From NCBI RefSeq assembly GCF_001591505.1, contig NZ_BCVA01000005.1:124001-188000 (forward strand): a stretch of DNA of 64,000 nucleotides, written 5' to 3'. This document shows, piece after piece, positions 27,520-37,193 of this stretch (position 1 is the stretch's first letter; each line of letters begins with the position of its first letter). This DNA comes from Neobacillus niacini NBRC 15566 (lineage in GTDB: Bacteria; Bacillota; Bacilli; Bacillales; Cytobacillaceae). Both the position numbers and the translations under genes were made by a program. The notes beneath the pieces are model-generated. The model worked only from the letters and a program-made list of their open reading frames with translations. It made no database searches and was not told the DNA's origin.

Positions 27520-28566
27520 ATGTCCAAAAATAAAGTAAAACCACTTGTTACAGCCGTTTTTGCTTCAACACTACTTTTATCGGGGTGCGGTTTGTTCGGA
27601 AGTGAAGAGCAGAAGAGAGTGGATCCGCCAAAGCAGGTTACTGTAAAAGATACTAACCCGACTAAGGAAACCACCGGCAAGAGTGAAGAAGTCGAAGGAA
27701 CAGTAAAAACAGAGTTATACTTAATTAATAAAGATGGGTTAGTGGTGCCGCAAACACTAACACTGCCAAAGACAACTTCAGTAGCAAAGCAAGCTTTAGA
27801 ATACTTAGTTGCAAACGGCCCAGTTACCGATATGCTGCCAAATGATTTCCGTGCAGTGCTGCCAGAAGAAACTCAAATTTCCGTTAACATTAAAGACGGT
27901 GTAGCAGTGGTGGACTTCTCGAAGGAGTTTAAGAACTACCAGCCTGAAGATGAAAGAAAAATCCTAGAAGCGGTAACCTGGACACTCACTCAATTTGATA
28001 CAGTAAATAAGGTAAAGCTTCAGATGAACGGACATGATTTAACTGAAATGCCTGTAAACGGTACACCAATCAGTGAGAACCTATCCCGAGCTACCGGTAT
28101 CAATCATGATACAGCCGGTGTTACCGATATTACAAACACAAAGCCAGTGACCGTTTACTACATCGGCGGTGAAGAAGGTGCTTATTATTATGTACCTGTT
28201 ACCAAACGGGTTAGCACTAGTGAAAAGAATAATGTCGTCGCAGTTGTGAATGAGCTGGTAAAAGGACCAAATGTAAAATCTAATTTGGCTTCAGAGTTTA
28301 TGCCTGACGTAGAACTTCTAGAGGCTCCGAAAATTGAAAATGGAAAGGTCACATTAAATTTTAATGAATCCATCTATGGAAGCTTTGAAGAAAAAATTGT
28401 TTCTGAACATTTATTAAACGCCCTGGTACTTTCATTAACGGAACAAAAGGGAATTGAAAGTGTTGCCGTTACAGTAGATGGCAAGGCGGAATTGGTCAAC
28501 GATAAGGGTGAAAAATTATCTGAGCCAGTCACTCGTCCAGAAAAAGTCAATACAGGTAGTTTCTAA
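27520..28566 (+). CDS. gerM: Spore germination/sporulation lipoprotein GerM
   Basis: Secreted lipoprotein, 348 aa. The signal peptide ends in a lipobox LLLSGC with the lipidated Cys at 23, then a low-complexity linker (about 25-70), then two GerMN domains (about 70-190 and 210-335) with the repeated patterns VKTELYLINKDG / VTVYYIGGEEGAYY, VAVVDFSKEF / VTLNFNESIYG and EAVTWTLTQF / NALVLSLTEQKG. In B. subtilis GerM helps septal peptidoglycan degradation and assembly of the SpoIIIA/SpoIIQ channel during engulfment. RBS TAGGAGGG. Confidence 0.94.
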   Translation: MSKNKVKPLVTAVFASTLLLSGCGLFGSEEQKRVDPPKQVTVKDTNPTKETTGKSEEVEGTVKTELYLINKDGLVVPQTLTLPKTTSVAKQALEYLVANGPVTDMLPNDFRAVLPEETQISVNIKDGVAVVDFSKEFKNYQPEDERKILEAVTWTLTQFDTVNKVKLQMNGHDLTEMPVNGTPISENLSRATGINHDTAGVTDITNTKPVTVYYIGGEEGAYYYVPVTKRVSTSEKNNVVAVVNELVKGPNVKSNLASEFMPDVELLEAPKIENGKVTLNFNESIYGSFEEKIVSEHLLNALVLSLTEQKGIESVAVTVDGKAELVNDKGEKLSEPVTRPEKVNTGSF

Positions 28567-28599
28567 AAATGTATTTTTGATATACTATATAGTGACAAT

Positions 28600-28640
28600 C
28601 AAGAGGTTGCCTTTAGGCTTCCTCTTCTTTATTTGATTTT
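28600..28640 (+). terminator. Terminator of gerM
   Basis: AAGAGG...GCC pairs with GGC...CCTCTT (28601-28626), followed by CTTTATTTGATTTTTTT. Confidence 0.8.
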
Positions 28641-28679
28641 TTTATGATGAGGATTCTCATCATTAAGGAGGAAATGCTA

Positions 28680-29432
28680 GTGCGTGTTGATGGTAGAGAA
28701 AGACTACAATTAAGACCAATACATATTGAAACAGGCTATTTAATGCACCCTGAAGGATCTGTCCTTATTTCAGTGGGGAATACAAAAGTAATTTGTACCG
28801 CGAGTATCGAGGAGAGAGTACCTCCTTTTATGAGAGGTGAAGGCAAAGGATGGATAACAGCAGAATATTCGATGCTGCCACGGGCAACGGAAACAAGAAA
28901 CATTCGTGAATCTTCAAAGGGTAAGGTTACCGGAAGAACGATGGAGATTCAGCGTTTAATTGGACGAGCATTAAGAGCTGTTGTCGACTTATCTTCACTA
29001 GGAGAAAGAACCGTATGGATTGACTGTGATGTCATTCAAGCGGATGGCGGAACCAGAACTGCTTCCATTACAGGAGCCTTTGTTGCGATGGCGATTGCCC
29101 TTCATCGACTTGGTGAAAAAAAGGGGACAAAGTTTCCTATTACAGATTATTTGGCTGCTACCAGTGTTGGTATTTTAAAAAATAATGAAACAGTTCTAGA
29201 TTTAAATTATGCTGAAGATTCTAAAGCACTTGTTGATATGAATATCGTGATGACGGGAACTGGTGAATTCGTTGAATTACAGGGAACTGGCGAAGAATCA
29301 ACTTTCTCTTATCAACAGCTACAGGACCTTTTAGGTGCGGCTCAGGAGGGGCTTATGGAGTTGTTTGAACATCAAAAAAATGCGTTAGGAGAAGAAATTA
29401 CAACAAAAATTGAAGCAAGACGAAAGAAATAA
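28680..29432 (+). CDS. rph: Ribonuclease PH
   Basis: Phosphorolytic 3'-5' exoribonuclease trimming tRNA 3' ends. From the GTG at 28680 (RBS AAGGAGG, 8-nt spacing) it has 250 residues, starting [14 protein letters not shown] as in homologues. Upstream in-frame ATGs at 28644 and 28674 have no usable RBS. Conserved segments are [65 protein letters not shown], and the active-site [20 protein letters not shown]. Operon rph-rdgB-ysnB, with gaps of 12 and 2 bp. Confidence 0.96.
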   Translation: MRVDGRERLQLRPIHIETGYLMHPEGSVLISVGNTKVICTASIEERVPPFMRGEGKGWITAEYSMLPRATETRNIRESSKGKVTGRTMEIQRLIGRALRAVVDLSSLGERTVWIDCDVIQADGGTRTASITGAFVAMAIALHRLGEKKGTKFPITDYLAATSVGILKNNETVLDLNYAEDSKALVDMNIVMTGTGEFVELQGTGEESTFSYQQLQDLLGAAQEGLMELFEHQKNALGEEITTKIEARRKK

Positions 29433-29444
29433 GGAGATACGGAG

Positions 29445-30050
29445 ATGAAAGAAGTTATCATTGCAACCAAAAATCCTGGTAAGGCAAGGGAATTTGAACA
29501 TATTTTTGCACCGAGAGGGATGGCCGTCCGGACGCTGCTTGATTACCCTGAAATTAAAGATGTAGAAGAGACCGGTACAACGTTTGAGGAAAATGCCGCT
29601 TTAAAAGCGGAAGCAGTTGCACAGCAGTTGAATAAGATGGTGATTGGTGATGATTCTGGTTTAATTGTAGACGCGCTAGAGGGAAGGCCAGGAATTTATT
29701 CCGCACGGTATGCCGGTGAATCTAAAAATGATCAGAAGAATCTAGAAAAGGTACTGGAGGAACTGAAAGGTGTGCCTGAAGAAAATCGTACCGCTCGATT
29801 TTATTGTGCCCTTGCGGTTGCTTTGCCTGGTAAAGCAACCATCACCGTAGCTGGGACGTGTGAAGGACGTATTCTCGAACAACCAAAGGGTAACAATGGG
29901 TTTGGGTATGATCCAGTTTTTTATGTGCCTGAGAAAGGCCGAGCGATGGCAGAACTATCTTCAGAAGAAAAGAATAAAATAAGTCATCGAGCCAATGCTT
30001 TGAAAAAGCTTGAAGGTATGTTAGATTCTATTGTGGAAAGTGCGGAATAA
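29445..30050 (+). CDS. rdgB: XTP/dITP diphosphatase (RdgB/HAM1 family)
   Basis: Removes non-canonical purine triphosphates (XTP, dITP, ITP) from the nucleotide pool, 201 aa. Motifs: [10 protein letters not shown] at the N-terminus, [12 protein letters not shown] (catalytic Asp), [36 protein letters not shown] and the SHR in [13 protein letters not shown]. subtilis YsnA equivalent. RBS AAGGAGA. Same transcript as rph and ysnB. Confidence 0.95.
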   Translation: MKEVIIATKNPGKAREFEHIFAPRGMAVRTLLDYPEIKDVEETGTTFEENAALKAEAVAQQLNKMVIGDDSGLIVDALEGRPGIYSARYAGESKNDQKNLEKVLEELKGVPEENRTARFYCALAVALPGKATITVAGTCEGRILEQPKGNNGFGYDPVFYVPEKGRAMAELSSEEKNKISHRANALKKLEGMLDSIVESAE

Positions 30051-30052
30051 TC

Positions 30053-30571
30053 ATGAGCAAAGTTTTAGTTGTTAGTGATAGTCATGGTTTAACGAATGAG
30101 CTCGAAATTTTAAGAGAGCGGCACATGAATGAAGTTGATTTGATGATTCATTGCGGTGATTCTGAAATGATGCCGGACGATAAAGTGATGAATGGTTATT
30201 TGACGGTGAAGGGAAATTGCGACTTTGGCGGCTATCCACTGGAAACCACAACGGAAATTGCTGGACGTAAGTTCTTTGTAACTCATGGTCACAGGTATTC
30301 AGTAAAGACGTCGTTAATGAACTTACAATATAAGGCAGCAGAGATGGGGGCAGATATTGTCTGTTTCGGACACTCCCATGTACTGGGGGCCGAAATTATT
30401 GGGAATACATTGTTCTTGAACCCTGGCAGCATACGAATGCCAAGGGCACGCAATGAAAAAACCTACGTGATTCTAGAGTTAGTAGATGAAAAAATAAAGT
30501 TTTTTGTCTATGATAGCAGTGGACGTGAACTCAAAGATTTAGCCTGTGAATTTGAATTGCCAAAAAGGTGA
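30053..30571 (+). CDS. YfcE-type metallophosphoesterase (YsnB-like)
   Basis: A 172-residue calcineurin-like phosphodiesterase with the full metal-binding set: VVSDSHG, IHCGDSEM, VKGNCD, THGHRYSVK and FGHSH. YfcE-family enzymes act on phosphodiesters in vitro; the physiological substrate is unknown. It begins 2 bp after rdgB, so it is translationally close to it. A weak GGGAAGA...TCTTCCC stem follows the stop codon (30575-30595) without a clean T tract. Confidence 0.9.
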   Translation: MSKVLVVSDSHGLTNELEILRERHMNEVDLMIHCGDSEMMPDDKVMNGYLTVKGNCDFGGYPLETTTEIAGRKFFVTHGHRYSVKTSLMNLQYKAAEMGADIVCFGHSHVLGAEIIGNTLFLNPGSIRMPRARNEKTYVILELVDEKIKFFVYDSSGRELKDLACEFELPKR

Positions 30572-30626
30572 GGGAAGAGTTTTTCTTCCCCCCGATTTTA
30601 TTTTTTAAAAAAGTTTTAAAAGAGTG

Positions 30627-30655
30627 TTGACTTTTATCTATATCCTTTATATAAT
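30627..30655 (+). promoter_or_regulatory. Sigma-A promoter of tRNA-Arg
   Basis: TTGACT (30627-30632), 17-bp spacer, perfect TATAAT (30650-30655), 27 bp before the tRNA. Confidence 0.88.
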
Positions 30656-30682
30656 AAATCTTGTCGTTGAAAGTACTATAAT

Positions 30683-30759
30683 GTCCCAGTAGCTCAGCCG
30701 GATAGAGCATACGCCTTCTAAGCGTACGGTCGGGAGTTCGAATCTCTCCTGGGACGCCA
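30683..30759 (+). tRNA. tRNA-Arg (anticodon TCT)
   Basis: 77 nt with encoded CCA. The acceptor GTCCCAG pairs with CTGGGAC, the D-loop is AGCTCAGCCGGATAGAGC, the anticodon stem CGCTT-type arm reads ACGCCTTCTAAGCGT with anticodon TCT, and the T arm is GGGAGTTCGAATCTCTCC. It decodes AGA/AGG. It stands alone with its own promoter and terminator. Confidence 0.97.
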
Positions 30760-30782
30760 TTTAACTACATACCAATAGATAT

Positions 30783-30811
30783 TACTCACCTTAGAAGGTG
30801 AGTTTTTTTGT
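30783..30811 (+). terminator. Terminator of tRNA-Arg
   Basis: ACTCACCTT pairs with AAGGTGAGT around a 2-nt loop, followed by seven T. Confidence 0.88.
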
Positions 30812-30841
30812 TTTTATAGGATTTCTACGACATCCAGAGTG

Positions 30842-30985
30842 AATTGTACCGATAAATTGGAGGCAGCAGAATTACGGTAACAATCGGAGCTCAATTGTGC
30901 TGATAAATTGGAACCAACAAAATTACGGTAACAATCCGAAGTAATTGTGCCGATAAATCGGAACTAACAAAATTACGGTAACAAA
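30842..30985 (+). repeat. Tandem array of three 50-51-bp structured units (array 2)
   Basis: Units begin AATTGT at 30842, 30893 and 30943 (periods 51 and 50). Each has a 5' linker with GATAAATTGG-AACCAACAAAA, then TTACGGTA, then ACAAT...ATTGTGCC, which can fold as a hairpin shared between neighbouring units. The last unit is truncated. The layout (linker of about 21 nt, TTnCGGTnA, hairpin ending in CC) is that of arrays 1 and 3 although the sequence differs. Non-coding, between tRNA-Arg and the ysoA-like gene. Confidence 0.85.
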
Positions 30986-31077
30986 CCAACATCTCCATTG
31001 ATAAGGTAAGTTTTTTTGATTTTCTTAAAATTCATGCTACACTATTTTCCATAAAGTAGCAGAGGACGGTACCAAGT

Positions 31078-32103
31078 ATGAATAAACGGGAACGAGCGAA
31101 ACGGAAAGATAATATTATATTCCTTCCCGGACTCGAAAAAAGATTGACGGATAAGGGCCTTGAGAGCCTTCATAACAAAAGATACCAAGAGGCCATTACC
31201 CTGCTTGAGGAAGCGAGGGACCATGACTCAGAAAATAGTGACATATTAATAGGTCTCGTCCTGGCTTACTTTGAAGCAGGAGCCTATACAAAGGCGCGAG
31301 AACTGGCTAATGAGATGTTGTTAAAAGGCATCGGTGATTATTTTCATATGGTAGATCTGTATCTAACCATCTTAATTCAACTCCATGAATATCAAGAAAT
31401 CGTCTCAACGATTGAAGCTCTATTTGATGAAAAAGAGATTCCGCCAGACAGACATGACCATTTCCTTACCATCCTGCAATTTAGTAAACGGATGGCTGAC
31501 AATAGTCAGCAGGAACCAATTGAAGAAGTAAAAGTAGAGACTCCTTTCAAAGAACTTAAACTATCTTCACTAAATAATATAAATGAGCAATTGCTAGTAA
31601 TTTCAAGTTTGGCAGAAAAGAATATCCGTCCCTATATGGATGAAATCAAAGAATATCTCGACTCAGAGTCGGGCCACCCTTTCTTAAAAACTATGCTCCT
31701 GACCCTATTAAAAGAGCAGGAATACGATAAGAGAATAGTGGTGAAAAAGTTTAATGAGGGTGTAAGTATTGTGCCGACAGAACTGCCAGACATCAAAACG
31801 CAGCAGAGGTTGAAGGAAATAGAAAAAATCTTAGAAGAAAAATTAGAAAATAGTGACCCTGTTTTATTTGAAAATATTAAAGGGATGGTAGAAAGAACGT
31901 TCTTCATCACTTATCCTTTTGATTTAGATCCTGAAGAGGTATCAGCATGGGCTGCTGCTTTTCACCTGCTGGTTCTTAATTATCTTGGTGGAGATCCAAA
32001 TGTCGAGGAGATTTCAGATGACTACGAGATTTCTACTAAAAAAATAGAACAGGCACTCACAAAAATCAGAGAATTAGAAGAAATTTCTTATCCCAATATA
32101 TAG
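31078..32103 (+). CDS. TPR-repeat protein (YsoA-like)
   Basis: A 341-residue protein with tetratricopeptide-like helical pairs in the N-terminal part (about 22-130: KGLESLHNKRYQEAITLLEEARDHDSENSDILIGLVLAYFEAGAYTKARELANE). The rest is helical and acidic with a C-terminal region (FDLDPEEVSAWAAAFHLLVLNYLGGD) typical of the family. No signal peptide. The position just upstream of tig corresponds to B. subtilis ysoA. Function unknown, probably protein-protein interaction. The RBS GAGGACGG is modest. Confidence 0.82.
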   Translation: MNKRERAKRKDNIIFLPGLEKRLTDKGLESLHNKRYQEAITLLEEARDHDSENSDILIGLVLAYFEAGAYTKARELANEMLLKGIGDYFHMVDLYLTILIQLHEYQEIVSTIEALFDEKEIPPDRHDHFLTILQFSKRMADNSQQEPIEEVKVETPFKELKLSSLNNINEQLLVISSLAEKNIRPYMDEIKEYLDSESGHPFLKTMLLTLLKEQEYDKRIVVKKFNEGVSIVPTELPDIKTQQRLKEIEKILEEKLENSDPVLFENIKGMVERTFFITYPFDLDPEEVSAWAAAFHLLVLNYLGGDPNVEEISDDYEISTKKIEQALTKIRELEEISYPNI

Positions 32104-32112
32104 GTAACTCTG

Positions 32113-32140
32113 TTGAAAGTAAAAAATCCTGTGTTATAAT
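32113..32140 (+). promoter_or_regulatory. Promoter of tig
   Basis: TTGAAA (32113-32118), 16-bp spacer, perfect TATAAT (32135-32140), about 105 nt before the start codon. Confidence 0.75.
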
Positions 32141-32252
32141 GTAAGGGTTGCATTGTGTAAAAACTATCTTTTACATAAAAAAAGAGGGTAATTCATTATC
32201 CTGACAAATTCGTTACGAATGAAATGATAATAGATTGTTGGAGGGAAATAGT

Positions 32253-33530
32253 ATGTCAGTAAAATGGGAAAAGCAAGAAGGAAACACTGGTGTCCTTACT
32301 GTTGAAGTAAGTGCTGAAAAAGTAAATGAAGGCTTAACTGCAGCTTTTAATAAAGTTGTTAAGACAGTAAATGTACCTGGTTTCCGTAAAGGAAAAATGC
32401 CACGTCAAATGTTCGAAAAGCGTTTTGGCGTAGAATCTCTTTATCAAGATGCGTTAGATATTCTTCTTCCAGAAGCATACGGAAATGCAATTGACGAAGC
32501 TGGAATTGAACCAATCGATCGTCCTGATATCGACATCGAGCAAATGGAAAAAGGTAAAGAACTTATCTTCAAAGCGACTGTACAAGTTAAGCCTGAAGTA
32601 ACATTAGGCGAGTACAAAGGATTAGAAGTAGAAGAGTTCGATACTACTGTAACGGATGAAGATGTAGCTAAAGAATTAGAAACTCTTCAAAACCGTCAAG
32701 CTGAGCTTGTTGTAAAAGAAGAAGGTACTGCTGAACTTGGCGATACTGTTGTTCTTGATTTTGAAGGTTTCGTTGATGGTGAAGCATTTGAAGGCGGAAA
32801 AGCTGAAAATCATTCACTTGAATTAGGTTCTGGTTCATTCATCCCAGGATTTGAAGAGCAGTTAGTAGGAGTAGCTACTGGCGAATCTAAAGACGTTGAA
32901 GTGTCTTTCCCTGAAGAATACCATGCAGCTGAACTTGCTGGTAAGCCAGCGGTATTTAAAGTAACTGTTCATGAAATCAAAGGAAAAGAACTACCTGCAT
33001 TAGATGATGAGTTTGCGAAAGATGTTGATGACGAAGTTGAAACATTAGACGCTTTAAAAGAAAAAATCAAAACTCGTTTAGAAGACAACAAGAAGCACGA
33101 AGCTGAGCACCACCTACGTGATTCTTTAGTTGAAAAAGCTGCTGAAAATGCACAAGTTGAAATTCCAGAAGTAATGGTAACAAACGAAGTAAACCGTATG
33201 CTTCAAGAATTCGAACAACGCCTGCAAATGCAAGGTATGAACCTTGAGCTTTACTTCCAATTCTCAGGTCAAGATGAAAATGCTTTACGTGAGCAAATGA
33301 AAGAAGAAGCTGTAAACCGTGTTCGCGTTGCTTTAACACTTGAAGCAATTGTTAAAGCTGAAAACATTGAAGTAACTGACGAAGATGTTAATGCTGAACT
33401 TGAAAAAATGGCTGGCATGTACAACATGACTGTTGATAACATTAAAGCAGCACTTGGCGGCGTTGATGGGATCAAGGGTGACCTTCAAAAGCAAAAAGCG
33501 GTTGAATTCTTAATCGAAAATAAAAAATAA
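32253..33530 (+). CDS. tig: Trigger factor
   Basis: Ribosome-associated chaperone and peptidyl-prolyl isomerase. ATG at 32253 with TTGGAGGGA upstream gives 425 aa (B. subtilis about 424); six extra in-frame residues upstream are not expected. The N-terminal ribosome-binding signature is [18 protein letters not shown] (about 38-55), the FKBP-type domain is at about 160-245 ([28 protein letters not shown]), and the C-terminal substrate cradle is helical. It has its own promoter and terminator. Confidence 0.97.
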   Translation: MSVKWEKQEGNTGVLTVEVSAEKVNEGLTAAFNKVVKTVNVPGFRKGKMPRQMFEKRFGVESLYQDALDILLPEAYGNAIDEAGIEPIDRPDIDIEQMEKGKELIFKATVQVKPEVTLGEYKGLEVEEFDTTVTDEDVAKELETLQNRQAELVVKEEGTAELGDTVVLDFEGFVDGEAFEGGKAENHSLELGSGSFIPGFEEQLVGVATGESKDVEVSFPEEYHAAELAGKPAVFKVTVHEIKGKELPALDDEFAKDVDDEVETLDALKEKIKTRLEDNKKHEAEHHLRDSLVEKAAENAQVEIPEVMVTNEVNRMLQEFEQRLQMQGMNLELYFQFSGQDENALREQMKEEAVNRVRVALTLEAIVKAENIEVTDEDVNAELEKMAGMYNMTVDNIKAALGGVDGIKGDLQKQKAVEFLIENKK

Positions 33531-33548
33531 TAACGAAATGTTAAAACA

Positions 33549-33576
33549 TGGCACGATTTTATCGTGCCTGTTTTTA
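33549..33576 (+). terminator. Terminator of tig
   Basis: GGCACGAT (33550-33557) pairs with ATCGTGCC (33561-33568) around a 3-nt loop, followed by TGTTTTT. Confidence 0.88.
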
Positions 33577-33625
33577 TACATTTTTTCAATTACATATTAT
33601 AATAAGTACAGGGAAACCTTTTTAA

Positions 33626-33748
33626 TATCCAGCTACAGCGCCTAGGAGCTCGGGGTCATAAGCCAATCCGTCAAAAAGGTTAAAAAGCAACCTTTCTGCC
33701 GGCTCGTCTTATGCCTGTCGCTCCTGGTCAAGGCGCTTCCGCTTTTCT
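33626..33748. repeat. Dispersed intergenic element, long form
   Basis: Begins CCAGCTACAGCGCCTAGG (33629-33646) and ends AAGGCGCTTCCGCTTTT. The middle forms a long imperfect hairpin (CATAAG...CTTATG and AAAGGTT...AACCTTT around AAAAAGC). Its ends, with most of the middle missing, recur at 41004-41036. It resembles a short repeat frequent in Bacillus intergenic DNA (from memory). It occupies part of the 532-bp gap between tig and clpX; the rest of that gap (33750-33930) shows nothing else I can name. Confidence 0.7.
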
Positions 33749-33931
33749 TTTAACAAGCAAGGTTTCTATAGCAGGAAAAAGACAATTACATAGCGAATTA
33801 AGTAAAACCGGCCTTATCAAAGATTTAATTTGATGAAAAGTGGTTATGCTTAATGAGTACATAGGAATCATTTAAAGGTGCTCCAAACAAAAATCCGACG
33901 CAAGAAAAACATAATGGAAGAAGACTTTTTA

Positions 33932-33962
33932 TTACCAGTCCGCTGGGTCCATGTGATACAAT
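33932..33962 (+). promoter_or_regulatory. Possible promoter of clpX (extended -10)
   Basis: TGATACAAT at 33954-33962 is an extended -10 (TGn-TACAAT), with TTACCA at 33932-33937 as a weak -35 (19-bp spacer). A perfect 12-bp palindrome GTGTTATAACAC at 34031-34042, 20 bp before the start codon, might be a second -10 or an operator. Confidence 0.4.
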
Positions 33963-34062
33963 GCAATACATACCACTGAATCGTATCGAAAAAGAAACGG
34001 ATTTTTGTTTGTGTTACGCAACTTTAAATAGTGTTATAACACGTTTTCAAGGGGTGAAAGAA

Positions 34063-35325
34063 TTGTTTAAATTTAATGATGAAAAAGGCCAATTAAAGTG
34101 TTCCTTCTGTGGAAAGACACAAGACCAAGTACGTAAATTGGTTGCCGGACCAGGTGTATATATATGTGACGAGTGTATCGAACTTTGCACAGAAATCGTT
34201 GAAGAAGAGCTTGGAACAGAAGAGGAAGTAGAATTCAAAGACGTTCCAAAGCCGAGAGAAATCTGTGAAATTCTTGATGAGTACGTCATTGGTCAAGATC
34301 AAGCTAAAAAATCGCTGTCAGTTGCAGTTTACAATCATTACAAGCGCATCAATTCTAACAGTAAGATTGATGACGTTGAACTTTCTAAGAGCAACATCGC
34401 TATGATTGGGCCAACTGGAAGTGGAAAAACGTTATTAGCTCAAACATTAGCGAGAATTCTAAATGTTCCATTTGCGATCGCTGATGCAACGTCTTTAACT
34501 GAAGCAGGTTATGTTGGGGAAGACGTAGAAAATATTCTTTTAAAATTGATTCAGGCTGCTGATTACGATGTGGAAAAAGCTGAGAAGGGTATTATTTATA
34601 TCGATGAAATTGATAAAATTGCCCGTAAATCAGAAAATCCTTCGATCACAAGAGATGTATCTGGTGAAGGTGTACAGCAAGCATTATTAAAAATTCTAGA
34701 AGGTACGGTTGCGAGCGTTCCACCTCAAGGCGGACGTAAACACCCACATCAAGAATTCATTCAAATCGATACAACGAATATTCTATTTATTTGCGGTGGT
34801 GCGTTTGATGGCATTGAACCAATCATTAAGCGCCGCTTAGGTCAAAAGGTTATTGGATTTGGTTCTGATGTTAAGCAGCAACAGGAAATTACACAGAAAG
34901 AACTTCTTTCTAAAGTATTGCCTGAGGACTTACTCCGCTTCGGATTAATTCCTGAATTTATCGGTCGTCTACCTGTTATAGCGAGTCTTGAGCAGTTAGA
35001 TGAGGCAGCATTAATTGAAATTCTTACGAAGCCAAAAAATGCTTTAGTAAAGCAATATCAAAAAATGCTGGAAATCGACGAAGTAGAATTGGAATTCGAA
35101 GAAGGCGCACTTAGTGAAATTGCGAAGAAAGCGATTGAACGTAAAACTGGTGCACGTGGATTACGTTCTATTATTGAAGGAATCATGCTCGATGTCATGT
35201 TTGATCTTCCTTCTCGTGATGATATTCAGAAGTGTATCATTACGAAAGAAACGGTCATCGACAATAGTGTTCCGAAACTTGTTTTAGAAGATGGAACCGT
35301 TGTAGCAGAAGAAAAATCTGCCTAA
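34063..35325 (+). CDS. clpX: ATP-dependent Clp protease ATP-binding subunit ClpX
   Basis: AAA+ unfoldase feeding ClpP. TTG at 34063 after AAGGGGTG gives 420 aa starting [13 protein letters not shown], as in B. subtilis; 34 extra in-frame residues upstream are not part of the protein. The zinc site is C13, C16, C35 and C38; Walker A GPTGSGKT, Walker [10 protein letters not shown], pore loop region GYVGED, RKH loop [10 protein letters not shown] and the ClpP-docking loop KVIGFGSD are present. It is monocistronic between its promoter and terminator. Confidence 0.98.
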   Translation: MFKFNDEKGQLKCSFCGKTQDQVRKLVAGPGVYICDECIELCTEIVEEELGTEEEVEFKDVPKPREICEILDEYVIGQDQAKKSLSVAVYNHYKRINSNSKIDDVELSKSNIAMIGPTGSGKTLLAQTLARILNVPFAIADATSLTEAGYVGEDVENILLKLIQAADYDVEKAEKGIIYIDEIDKIARKSENPSITRDVSGEGVQQALLKILEGTVASVPPQGGRKHPHQEFIQIDTTNILFICGGAFDGIEPIIKRRLGQKVIGFGSDVKQQQEITQKELLSKVLPEDLLRFGLIPEFIGRLPVIASLEQLDEAALIEILTKPKNALVKQYQKMLEIDEVELEFEEGALSEIAKKAIERKTGARGLRSIIEGIMLDVMFDLPSRDDIQKCIITKETVIDNSVPKLVLEDGTVVAEEKSA

Positions 35326-35338
35326 TATTTGCTATCCT

Positions 35339-35371
35339 AAAGAACCCAGTTAATCACTGGGTTCTTTTTTC
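35339..35371 (+). terminator. Terminator of clpX
   Basis: AGAACCCAGT (35341-35350) pairs with ACTGGGTTCT (35356-35365), followed by T. Confidence 0.9.
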
Positions 35372-35415
35372 TGCGGATTATTCATACCAACAAAAACAGT
35401 TTCTTACAATTTGTG

Positions 35416-35445
35416 GTTTATTCCCTCTATATGCAGGAAATACTT
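35416..35445 (+). promoter_or_regulatory. Sigma-F promoter of lonB
   Basis: GTTTA (35416-35420), exactly 15 bp, then GGAAATACTT (35436-35445). This fits every position of the forespore consensus GYWTA-N15-GGNRANANTW as I recall it. lonB of B. subtilis is transcribed in the forespore by sigma-F. Confidence 0.85.
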
Positions 35446-35486
35446 ATAGATAACTACTTAAGTTTACTGTAGCAGGAGGGAAAATT

Positions 35487-37154
35487 ATGAGTTGGACGGG
35501 GATTGCCTTATTTATACAGCTATTTTTTGGAATTATTATCGGGCTGTATTTTTGGAATTTGCTAAGAAACCAACGGACACAAAAGGTTTCCATTGATCGG
35601 GAATCCCGTAAGGAAATGGAACAGCTTCGAAAGATGAGATCCATATCATTAACCGAACCATTAGCGGAAAAAGTACGCCCAACAAGCTTTCAAGATATTG
35701 TTGGACAAGAAGATGGAATAAAGTCATTAAAAGCAGCATTATGCGGACCAAATCCTCAACATGTCATTATTTATGGACCGCCAGGGGTTGGGAAAACAGC
35801 TGCTGCTCGATTAGTTTTGGAAGAAGCCAAAAAAAACCAAAAATCTCCATTTAAACAAAACTCTGTATTCATTGAATTAGACGCAACAACTGCCCGATTT
35901 GATGAAAGAGGCATTGCAGATCCACTAATTGGATCTGTTCATGATCCAATTTATCAAGGTGCGGGAGCAATGGGACAAGCGGGAATACCACAGCCTAAGC
36001 AAGGTGCGGTTACCAATGCTCATGGCGGTGTATTATTTATTGATGAAATCGGCGAGCTGCATCCGATTCAAATGAATAAACTTTTAAAGGTTCTTGAGGA
36101 CCGTAAAGTTTTTCTTGAGAGTGCCTACTACCATGAAGAAAACACACAAATTCCGACGCATATTCATGATATTTTTAAAAATGGACTGCCGGCAGATTTT
36201 CGCTTAATTGGTGCCACAACTAGAACTCCGAGTGAAATACCGCCTGCCATTCGTTCGCGCTGTATGGAAGTTTTTTTCAGAGACTTAACGCAAGAAGAAA
36301 TCATTCAAGTAGGGCAAAAAGCAGCTGAAAAAGTGAAATTAGACATTAGTGAAGCTGGATTAGATATTTTATCTACATATGCGAGAAATGGGCGCGAAGC
36401 CGTTAACATGATTCAAATTTCTGCAGGGCTTGCCATAACCGATGACCGCAAGTTTATAAAAGACGAAGATTTAGAATGGGTTGCACACTCTAGTCAACTG
36501 TCACCAAGAATGGAAAGAAAGATTAATGATGACTCCCGGGTTGGTCTTGTAAATGGACTAGCGGTGTATGGTCCGAATACGGGGGCACTGCTAGAAATTG
36601 AAGTAACTGTTATCCCTGCCGAGGATAAGGGAACCATTAACATTACAGGAATTGTCGATGAAGAGAGTATTGGCGGACAAGGAAAATCCATTCGCAGAAA
36701 AAGTATGGCACGGGGTTCAATTGAAAATGTGATTACCGTCCTTCGGTCAATGGGTGTCCCAGCTGGTGATTTCGATATTCATGTTAATTTCCCTGGCGGG
36801 GTTCCGATTGATGGTCCGTCCGCAGGAATTGCAATGGCAACGGGAATTTATTCAGCCATTTACAAAGTACCAATTGATAACAAGGTGGCCATGACGGGAG
36901 AAATCAGCATTCATGGAAATGTGAAGCCAATTGGCGGTGTATATCCTAAGGTAAAGGCTGCACAAAAAGCAGGTGCTACAACGGTTATCATCCCTGAAGA
37001 AAATATGCAATCGATATTAAATGAGATCAAGGGAATCCGGATTGTTCCGGTTACCCATTTGAGTGAAGTTTTTGACATCGCTCTCGTCAATAAACTTGCC
37101 CAAGATCTAGTCATTCCTGCATCTATCGAGCTATCTAAAAAAGAATCCATTTAA
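35487..37154 (+). CDS. lonB: ATP-dependent protease LonB
   Basis: Membrane-tethered Lon-like protease of the forespore, 555 aa. An N-terminal membrane helix (about 5-25, IALFIQLFFGIIIGLYFW) replaces the LonA substrate domain. The AAA+ module has Walker [10 protein letters not shown] and Walker B VLFIDEIGE; the C-terminal Lon protease domain has the Ser in IDGPSAGIAMATG and the Lys in the KPIGGVYPKVKAA region. RBS GCAGGAGGG. Spore-stage expression is inferred from the sigma-F promoter. Confidence 0.95.
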   Translation: MSWTGIALFIQLFFGIIIGLYFWNLLRNQRTQKVSIDRESRKEMEQLRKMRSISLTEPLAEKVRPTSFQDIVGQEDGIKSLKAALCGPNPQHVIIYGPPGVGKTAAARLVLEEAKKNQKSPFKQNSVFIELDATTARFDERGIADPLIGSVHDPIYQGAGAMGQAGIPQPKQGAVTNAHGGVLFIDEIGELHPIQMNKLLKVLEDRKVFLESAYYHEENTQIPTHIHDIFKNGLPADFRLIGATTRTPSEIPPAIRSRCMEVFFRDLTQEEIIQVGQKAAEKVKLDISEAGLDILSTYARNGREAVNMIQISAGLAITDDRKFIKDEDLEWVAHSSQLSPRMERKINDDSRVGLVNGLAVYGPNTGALLEIEVTVIPAEDKGTINITGIVDEESIGGQGKSIRRKSMARGSIENVITVLRSMGVPAGDFDIHVNFPGGVPIDGPSAGIAMATGIYSAIYKVPIDNKVAMTGEISIHGNVKPIGGVYPKVKAAQKAGATTVIIPEENMQSILNEIKGIRIVPVTHLSEVFDIALVNKLAQDLVIPASIELSKKESI

Positions 37155-37156
37155 CG

Positions 37157-37193
37157 AAAACACTTCGGTTGTTTGACCGAAGTGTTTTTTATG
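37157..37193 (+). terminator. Terminator of lonB
   Basis: AACACTTCGGT pairs with ACCGAAGTGTT around a 6-nt loop, followed by six T. Confidence 0.88.

Noticed and set aside
33961-34062. N-terminal extension of ClpX by 34 residues
   Set aside because: The extension is in frame but has no RBS and does not resemble ClpX; the zinc domain begins right after the TTG at 34063, which has AAGGGGTG.
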